64,000 nucleotides of DNA from Patiria miniata (lineage: Eukaryota > Echinodermata > Asteroidea > Valvatida > Asterinidae), in assembly GCF_015706575.1 (NCBI RefSeq), contig NW_024037057.1:2127501-2191500 (forward strand), read 5' to 3'. The translations under genes were made by a program, and so were the position numbers. The notes below the pieces were generated by a model. That model saw only the letters and a program-made list of their open reading frames with translations, was not told where the DNA came from and did not search any database. Below, piece after piece: positions 56,986-64,000 of the stretch. How positions within the stretch are numbered: position 1 is the first letter of the stretch; each line of letters opens with the position of its first letter.

Positions 56986-58285
56986 CTGCAATAAAAAAAA
57001 AAAACAAACAAACAAACAAACAAACACAGGTTAGCATTGATTGGATCACAAAGGCATACAAATAACTATATGTCGTAGAACACACTCTGACGGGGGTGAT
57101 CGAACTGTTACTACCTTTGACAATGTGTGAATCAATGTTTGCGAATGTTCGTTGCATGCATGTTGCGTATGGTCAAATTGGTTTATAAAGAAAAAGCCCA
57201 TTTTTAGATAGGATGAGAACCACGGAAGCGAGTAATGTAACATGGTGCTGTCATTCTCCATCCGTATCATATCCAAACCAAAGGGCGACACTGATGACCG
57301 CTCCTTTCTCCCTCCCCCCCCCCCCCTCCCTCCCAAAAAAATAAAAGTGTTAATAATAATAATTACTGGCAATGGGGTTATAGGGAGACTTTCCCATAGA
57401 CTTGTGCACAAAAAAAATCCGAATTAATTGTGCCCTAACCCAATATTCCCTGGTCCTTTTTCCACGAATTTCGGTGTTTTTACTAATTAGACCACGAGCA
57501 ACAAATATAACCTAATTTCGACGGGAACAATTTTCCTCTAAAGGGGGGCTGCGCCAATAGGGAGACACCTAGGTGTCTCCCTATTAAGCCCGTGTCTCCC
57601 TACTATCGAAATTTCTACGCTAACGTGTCTCCCTAATAGGACATTTGTAGGAATAATTATTATTATAATATTAATAATTTAATAAAAAGGTAAACATTAA
57701 GGCTACAGTAGGATATATGTGTTTATAATTTCATTGTTAGGGCAGTGGTAGTGTTGTGGACGCTGAATTATTTACTGTCTAAAGCCAACGGGGTATCCAG
57801 ATTTTTTTTGGATTACACAGCAGTGATATATAATGTATCTTTTATGGGAGATCAAATGACTCCGGCAAGTTGGGGACGAGCGAACATTAAATCTTAAATT
57901 GGCATTTTTATTTAAAAACCCTGCGGTCTGAGTTCAAACAGTAAGTTTTTTTTAATATTTTTACTTTTCCAGCATTTTATTTTTCGAGCCGATGTTGTAG
58001 TTAGGCACATAGTAGTTAGTCCTTACGCGCGAGGCATCATATCATGTCACGTACCAGTTGTGCAAGTCACAACCCCAAGTGAAGACGTTTGAACAAGTCT
58101 AGTCAAGTCCAGACACAGTCGCAAGGTAGGTTAAGTGACAAGGCAAGTCAAAGCTATTTAAAACTGATCACGAAATGTGTTGTTTGTTTATCACCCTGTT
58201 ACATTTGGCATTTCCTTCCAAACAGAATTATGATTTAGCTTGTAGTGGACGCGTCTGCCACAATGGCCAAAAGTCATAACTTTAC
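56986..58285. other. Gene B intron inside CUB8
   Basis: 1.3 kb. (CAAA)n at 57,003-57,026, C14 near 57,318, a 30-bp perfect palindrome at 57,556-57,585, and partial alignment to 352-1,256 of gene A. Confidence 0.55.
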
Positions 58286-58520
58286 CCGCTGAGCTGTAGA
58301 ATGACGTCCTCCATCGGGGTGAGCCCATTGCCGATCCACAGTTTGTCGTAGCCCTGCTCCGTGTCAAAGGTCATGAACGTCATCATGACACGGTGGCCCC
58401 TTGCGGCCTGCAGCAGGTACTGACAGTCCACTTTGTCAGGGTAGTTTTGGGGCCAGGCTGGGGACGTGAGTGTGACCGGCGAAGTGTCGGTGAGGTTAAA
58501 GTGTGCATCTCCACATGGCC
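58286..58520 (-). CDS. Gene B CUB8, first half
   Basis: 235-nt exon (phase 1 to 2): CGDAHFNLT, TSPAWPQNYP, CQYLLQAARG, FMTFDTEQGYDKLWIGNG. Acceptor TTACGCAG, donor GTAAAG. Its upstream intron is the empty counterpart of the gypsy insertion site. Confidence 0.87.
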
Positions 58521-58675
58521 CTGCGTAATGGGAAATATATCTTTATTCATATATTTTAATGCGGGGACCTGCCCAATGTAAGGGACTACGTCTTTCAACT
58601 GCACAGTCAATTTCGCCTTTACTAAATTAGTCGGTTCAGAATAGGCGTAATAGTATGCCCGCGCATGTATAATAA

Positions 58676-58880
58676 TTGTCACTCAGTATGTTTTTAGCAC
58701 CTGCCATTGACAAGCTAAGGCTAATTATGGCTTGAATTAATTGCTTTGTCATTTACAATTTAACTTATTTGTTTTTACGAGACACAATTTATATTTATTT
58801 TCCGTTATTGTACATGCCAATGAATTGTATTTTGTTCATGGTTGGATATAAATAAATATAATTGAATTGAATTGAATTAT
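58676..58880 (+). mobile_element. Possible LINE/SINE 3' end with (ATTGA)n tail, gene B only
   Basis: About 200 bp missing from the equivalent gene A intron. It ends in AATAAATATAATTGAATTG and further TTGAA units, a tail style seen in non-LTR elements. No coding part; no target duplication found. Confidence 0.45.
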
Positions 58881-60524
58881 CATTTAATTTAGACACATTT
58901 AAGTTGGGATTATTTGTTAGAACATGTTGTATTGCTTTGTTGATTACCTTAAATATTTTTTAAACATTGATTTAATGATTATTCGAGCTATGTTATAATG
59001 TATAAATTTTACTGCGAACGAATATCAAACTGGTCTGCCGTAATATTTGGTTCCGCAAGGTCTTTTCCTTTTCCATGCCTGAATCCCATGCAGTGCTACT
59101 CAGAAAACTTTGAATCCGTGGCTCCTGCCTGGTCCTGTTGACCATTAGGAGTGTCCTTGAAAGTAGTTTCTTTATATTTGGTTTCATTCTTGCGACTGTA
59201 TATTCTGCATTTTTCGACGCTCTTACGATGGTGTTGTTTTTAAGCTACAATGTGCCATGTGTACAAACGTTTCGTGCGCGTTGCGAGTACACATGCTACA
59301 GTGATGTTAAAAAGTAACTATGGGTCATTGCGAGGATACCCGCGACATACTCCCGCGCTAACTAAACACTCGCGCGTTTACTCGACACTCGCGCAGTGCT
59401 GGAAATGTTGTATAACTATTAGTGAAAAAAAAATGTAATTTACATGTAATTCATTAGGATGTGTTTCGATTGAATTGTAGGCTGTTTGTTTGTTGGGGTG
59501 TTGGGGTGTTTGTTTGTTTGTTTGTTTGGTTAATTTTAGTTGCAATCTTTATTATTTGGTGATTGGAGAGCAAATAAGGTAATGTTGTGACATTAAAGGT
59601 AATCACTGTCAATCCAGGCCATTCCTTATCTGACGGTTTTTCTACTCTACGGAGACCAACACGACTATTAAATTATAATAAGCAAGCCTCTGTATTATGA
59701 GATAGTGGCTTTCCGCTGAAAAAAGGGAAAAGCTGGGGTTTTTTTGGTTTTTTTGCTTAGCACTTTTGGGGACCAAATTCCCATAAACGTGGTGTATGAT
59801 GACATTAGTCAAATTTATATAAGGGCAAATCTGAGTGTCTTGAACATTCCTGAAAAATGTAGATAATGTTACACATTTGAAAATCATGATAACGTCATAA
59901 CCTGATTTGTATTAATTTCTGAACCTTTTACTTTTTTTCCCTCTATCAGCAACATTAGTAAAAAAAAAATGCAATCAGATTGACTTCAAACTAGGCAAGG
60001 ACAAAGACCCCAAAATGAAAGGTTACCCTGGACAGGTGATGTCATGATGACTTAATCAATGGTCTTGTGACATCAGCTAAAATGTGTATATTTTAAGATT
60101 TATATATTGAGAACTGTACGCCCGATTGGTTTGGAACTTGGCTGGTACATAGACAGTGACATGTTTCAAAGATCGGTTGACGTCATGATGACGTGATCAT
60201 AGGTTCCGATACGCCCTCGTATAGGTACATATTGTAAAAGTCATATATCTGCAGAACTACAAGAACAGCTAATGGGATTTGGAACTGCATTCAAAGCATT
60301 AGAAGCATAAAGGTATTGAAAAATATACAGAAAAAAACCCTATGTTCTGTTCCTCGAACATACAGAGACCTAGTTTAATAACAGTATGTTCTGTTCATTC
60401 AGCAAATAAGCCAATTTTCATCGCTTATTGGCTGCCTGAATTGTTTCTATATCACGTATTTTTACGTTTCTTTGTTTGCCTGATTGCCCGGTTTCATTTA
60501 TCTATCAACAACAACTGAACTGAC
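58881..60524. other. Gene B intron
   Basis: Rest of the intron between CUB8 and LDLa. 60,040-60,200 has GATGTCATGATGAC and GACGTCATGATGAC words. 60,120-60,500 aligns with gene A at 11,100-11,470. No gene. Confidence 0.5.
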
Positions 60525-60638
60525 CGCAACTGAATTCATCAGAGGCTTGCTCACAGTCGACTATTCCATCGCAGATTGAGCGTTTGGATATGCATTTTCC
60601 TCCCAAGGGACACTTGAACTCGTCTGGACCGCAGTCTC
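60525..60638 (-). CDS. Gene B LDLa exon
   Basis: 114-nt phase 1-1 exon: CGPDEFKC, GKC, SIC, and CDGIVDCEQASDEFSC with a full calcium site. Counterpart of gene A exon 11,470-11,583, with the same GTCAGT donor. Confidence 0.87.
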
Positions 60639-61099
60639 CTGCTCAAAGAAAGTGCAGACTTCGATGTCAATGATTCAAATTTGTTTCTTAACAAAATATA
60701 TAGTAACACTTTTAAATTGTCCGACCTTTTAATTTTTACACTCATCGGCTCACAAACAGTCATTGCGACAAACAAATACAGCAAAATGACTGATAAACTG
60801 ACTGACTGACCAGTCTACCGACCGATCACTGACCGACAGATCGGCCGATTAAGGGTCGGATGAAGGTAGCGGGAGATCCTTGGGCCGGGACAAGTTTGAA
60901 GACCAAAAATAAACATAAATGCATGGCTGCTAAAAGATTAGACGCTCTATCAAGATCTACATGGTGTCCCTAACAAACATCAACACACAACGCACCCTTT
61001 TTCACAGCTTAAGATGTATATCGCAAATATCAACACAGTTTTAGCGACAATAGTTAACTTTTGCACCACCAAAAATAATTTCAATCGCGTACATATGTA

Positions 61100-61390
61100 T
61101 GCAGGTATGATTGGTCATTTGAAATTATTCGGCAATTGGCTGTGAAAGCCCCACGAACGACCGTCGACTTTTTTCAAGTAGGGTCCCTTGGTAGAAGGCA
61201 GTGAAGGAAATGACAATTTGAGTGGCCGGGGAAACCTTGAAAAAATAAAACGCACTGATTCTGGTAGGGACTTATCAACTCAAATCCACATGTTGGCACA
61301 GGCGAGATTCGAACTCGGGTCACATCGGTGGAAGGTGAGGAAAGTACCACTATTACTGATTCCTTATAAATAAAGTTATCAGATGTTTCC
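61100..61390 (-). mobile_element. tRNA-derived SINE-like sequence
   Basis: On the minus strand, ACCCGAGTTCGAATCTCGCC (about 61,300-61,325) contains a pol III B-box (GTTCGAATC), and an A-box-like TAGTGG lies about 35 nt upstream. The same sequence, with the B-box decayed, is in gene A at 12,110-12,400, so it predates the duplication. Confidence 0.45.
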
Positions 61391-62081
61391 CTTTTTCTCA
61401 GAAGCCATTGTGCAAGACCGTATGACGTAATGCTACTTAACCGACCAACTGATCCGATCAGCTAAAAAGCAAAACTAATTGATTTCAAACCAAAAAACTT
61501 TTACTGCCCGACTTAACAAGACAGCCGACTGCGCCTGGTCGACCTATTAACCGTTCGACATCATCAAACAAGGCACCAATTTACGGTCTGACATTTTGGT
61601 TATTTTGACCATCTCTCAACCGGGGGGGGGGGGATTCCGACCCCCCCCCCCAAGATCTCGGCCATGGAGAGACGAACATTTTGAAACTGAGAACATGCAT
61701 AGGGCAAGTCTTCCTAAACATACCCAAGAAATTTCAAGATTATAGGTCAAAGGGTTTTGGAATTATGGCCAATTAATTATTCATATGTACGAATGGCAAT
61801 TCTGCTCTGTGTACACCTGCGAAAATTCACTTTTCACGGCGCGTAGCGCCGGAAAACTTTTCGCTAGGCGGCAACCCGTGGTCCGATTTATATGTTTTTG
61901 GTATCAAAAGATGCGCAAAGCTCGAGGCTAAAAAGTCATAACAGCTCGGGGCGGGAATTTTTTTTCAGAGGCTATCGCGAAAAATGTCCGCCCCCCGGAC
62001 TGTTTAGGGTTAATAAACCACTATCTTGTATTATTAAAAAAAAAAAGAAAATGGTTCATCGGGGGAAAAAGAGATACCAAC
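61391..62081. other. Gene B intron with G14/C11 mirror and unidentified repeat
   Basis: 61,620-61,652 is a run of G, then ATTCCGA, then a run of C. The following 300 bp (61,660-61,990) have no match in the gene A intron and look like an insertion of unknown class. Confidence 0.45.
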
Positions 62082-62192
62082 CGCATCCAACTTCGTCTTC
62101 GTACTCTGGGCAATCCACTTTCCCATCGCAGAGAGCCGATGACTCGATACACGTTCTTCCAGACCCGCATAGCACAAGGTTAGAGGAACATT
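62082..62192 (-). CDS. Gene B LDLa exon
   Basis: 111-nt phase 1-1 exon: CSSNLVLC, RTC, ALC, and CDGKVDCPEYEDEVGC. Nearly identical to gene A exon 12,852-12,962. The donor GTTGGT is non-consensus, so splicing here may be weak or shifted. Confidence 0.83.
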
Positions 62193-62636
62193 CTGTTTGG
62201 GACACGAAACACAACAGAAAACAGCTATCATGTTTAGTGTCAAATCCCGATGGGAAAACAAGGGAACATTGGCTCACGTAGTGGTCAGAATTAGTACCAA
62301 ATTTAAAAAAGTCTAAAGAAAACCATTGAAATTAAAAGTTCATGCCTGGGCAAAGCAATGAAATGATGTCTCATCCAGTGATGTGTGAGATGCACATTTG
62401 GCGTTGCTGTAATGACATAGGACAGTTTCGCTTCTTCCTTCTCTAGATTCTCCTCGTAATTCTGGCTTGGATAGGAACTTCAACTGTTTAACATTTCTAA
62501 ACTTGTGCAGAAGTCAGGACAATGCCAAGAGGTTAATATCGAGCAAATTATAAAGTGTTGCACGAGGGCGTTCTCGCCAATAGTAACTTCAACTATATCT
62601 GGTTACATAGCCTGGCTTATTTTAATGATGTCCTAC
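62193..62636. other. Gene B intron lacking the foldback insert
   Basis: 444 bp. It aligns to the two flanks of the gene A intron (12,963-13,110 and 15,680-15,934) and shows the state before foldback insertion. Confidence 0.65.
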
Positions 62637-62824
62637 CTGCATCTGAGAAGGCCTGAAATTGAAGCCAGAACCCCTTGTTGATAGTCACCCAAAAATTGTC
62701 TTTGACTGTTATCCACATCTGCGGGCCGCTAGACGAGATCGTCTGCGGGTATGCCGTGCGGTTTGCTCCGCCGGAGAGGCCGGGAGGCCTGATTGTTCGA
62801 AACCCGTTAGAGGTGTTGCTGTAC
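62637..62824 (-). CDS. Gene B CUB7, second half
   Basis: 188-nt exon (phase 2 to 1): GFRTIRPPGLSGGANRTAYP, SSSGPQMW, GFWLQFQAF. Acceptor CACAG, donor GTAGGA. Separated from the first half by only 148 bp. Confidence 0.83.
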
Positions 62825-62972
62825 CTGTGTTGCATAACGTTAATAATTCGATAGAAGACATATTCACGTATGTCTGTGCAGCAATAATGGCAATTCAAAT
62901 ACCAACTCATTTTCGCGGTAACAATTTTCACTTGCTTCAAATATTCAATGTTTAATGACTGTCTTATCACAC

Positions 62973-63147
62973 CTGGTATAGGGTCCCTCACCGAAGACTA
63001 TATCATAGCTGGTCGGGTAAGGCACAGTGACCATGATCCGCGTGCCTGCCGGAGAGGATATGTCCAACGGGGCGTCCTCGTTCAGGCCGCGCCGGTCAAG
63101 GGAGTACACATCGGCCTGGGTCAGGTTGATGGGGGACTCTATATAAC
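62973..63147 (-). CDS. Gene B CUB7, first half (first visible exon)
   Basis: 175-nt exon (phase 1 to 2): SPINLTQADVYSLDRRGL, SSPAGTRIMVTV, FGEGPYTR. Acceptor GATAG, donor GTGTGA. Confidence 0.82.
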
Positions 63148-64000
63148 CTATCATTCAAAGTGAGCATCTAATTAAATCACCAATGTCTATCTATCACTAT
63201 CGCTATCAATACAAAGATAAATAGAAAGGTTCCGAATTTAATTTTCTGAGAGGAGAAGTTATTATTTCAAACTGACTGTCATTGGCCTGCACTCTCACAA
63301 AAATCTTGGACAAAAATCTAGGCCTGACACTTTTCAGGGTCAATTTTGTTTAGGTCAGGGGCGAAACTTTTGCTAAGGCTTATACCACAGGCTTTCAAGT
63401 AGCCCCAGGAGGAGAAAAAAACACCATTGTAAAAGCAAATAAGCCAGTTTTATTCATCAGTTCTCAACATTAAGGACATTACATTGGACACTATAATAGC
63501 CTGTGTATTCTGATTTAATTTTAGACAAATGGTGTTAATTAATGAAATAGTTGATATAATTGCTCACTAAGTATTTCAAAGCACGGCAACAGCGTTCTAA
63601 ACAGATCGCTGTCACGTTTCGTGTACATGCAATAGGCTTGGACTGATCTGCACAGATCTTAAAATCAAGCTCCAACAAAAAAGACACATTCCAACATCCG
63701 ACCTTTTAACAAAATGGCCTCCCTATAGCGTTTTAGGTATATTGTTTGTTTGTACAGCCGATGTTAGAGTAGTCTGAATATCACCCGTTATCCACGGAGC
63801 CAAATCCTGTATAACGTCAGAAATCTCCTGACATGCAAATCTGTGCAAGCCGCGCTTAAAAAAAATCAGTATACATGTAGACTTGTGATTTGTGTTTGTT
63901 GGATTGCAACGTTCTGCCTCCAAAAGACACTCAAGCAATGCATATCGTTCTTAAGGTGTTAGACTTTGCATGGTGGAGTATCAGTATCGTTTCTATTTGC
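63148..64000. other. Gene B intron reaching the right edge
   Basis: Aligns over 63,240-63,720 with gene A 18,060-18,560. A counterpart of LDLa exon 18,982-19,095 is expected just outside the window. The short open frame at 63,723-63,938 has no known motif. Confidence 0.5.

Larger units (their letters stand above)
47468..63147 (-). other. Gene B: CUB/LDLa/LRR seven-helix receptor gene, 3' part (16 exons visible)
   Basis: Minus-strand gene entering from the right edge. Visible order: CUB7 (two exons), LDLa, LDLa, CUB8 (two exons), half-LDLa, CUB9, LDLa, LDLa, LRR N-cap, LRR x4, seven-helix exon, stop. All joins keep one frame (about 1,078 codons). Ectodomain modules use phase 1 introns and LRRs use phase 2. 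The seven-helix part resembles LGR type C receptors (relaxin receptors and snail GRL101), which carry LDLa and LRR modules. The interspersed CUB domains are the unusual part. Confidence 0.85.

Noticed and set aside
62034..62281. Two overlapping frames of about 75 codons at the same place
   Set aside because: One is the LDLa exon with flanking intron; the other is its out-of-frame shadow.
63723..63938. 71-codon minus-strand frame near the right edge
   Set aside because: Lies in intron sequence, with no domain, splice or homology support from gene A.

Overview
This is a metazoan genomic window. Coding sequence comes as short exons with GT-AG borders, introns and flanks are full of eukaryotic transposons, and the genes encode CUB, LDL-receptor class A (LDLa), leucine-rich repeat (LRR) and seven-helix receptor modules. 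That mix suggests a marine invertebrate, plausibly a deuterostome (echinoderm, hemichordate or cephalochordate), but the sequence does not settle the phylum. No bacterial-type genes, rRNA, intact tRNA or CRISPR array was seen.

Both host genes lie on the minus strand and run right to left. Gene B enters at the right edge (63,147) and ends at 47,468. It has 16 visible exons: CUB (2 exons), LDLa, LDLa, CUB (2 exons), half-LDLa, CUB, LDLa, LDLa, LRR N-cap, four LRR exons, and a terminal exon with a rhodopsin-type seven-helix domain of the LGR/relaxin-receptor/GRL101 kind. Gene A starts at 37,677 with a signal peptide and leaves at the left edge. It has 23 visible exons built on a recurring CUB-LDLa-LDLa plan; its LRR and seven-helix part should lie beyond position 1. 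All exon joins chosen here keep one open frame, about 1,503 codons in gene A and about 1,078 in gene B. The last seven visible exons of A (17,691 to 58) match the first seven of B (63,147 to 56,693) one for one in order, length (one differs by 3 nt) and phase. A and B are therefore tandem duplicates of a giant CUB/LDLa/LRR receptor gene.

Region by region: 1-17.7 kb is the duplicated 3'-ward part of gene A, interrupted by a 9.35-kb intact Ty3/gypsy retrotransposon (1,515-10,865) with LTRs identical by eye, in the gene's orientation, 23 nt upstream of a splice acceptor; a 2.1-kb foldback element (13.1-15.3 kb) sits in another intron. 18.9-37.7 kb is the rest of gene A, with long-inverted-repeat sequence and dead non-LTR retrotransposon fragments in introns. 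37.7-47.5 kb is intergenic, with a 2.3-kb hAT-type element and a 570-bp near-palindromic element. 47.5-64 kb is gene B, with two small hAT-type MITEs about 1 kb apart in neighbouring introns.

Inferred biology: both genes would make cell-surface receptors with a very long extracellular array for ligand or lipoprotein-like binding, joined through LRRs to a G-protein-coupled module. Insertions that differ between the duplicates (gypsy element and foldback only in A, a LINE-like tail only in B, a SINE-like sequence in both) give a relative order of events.
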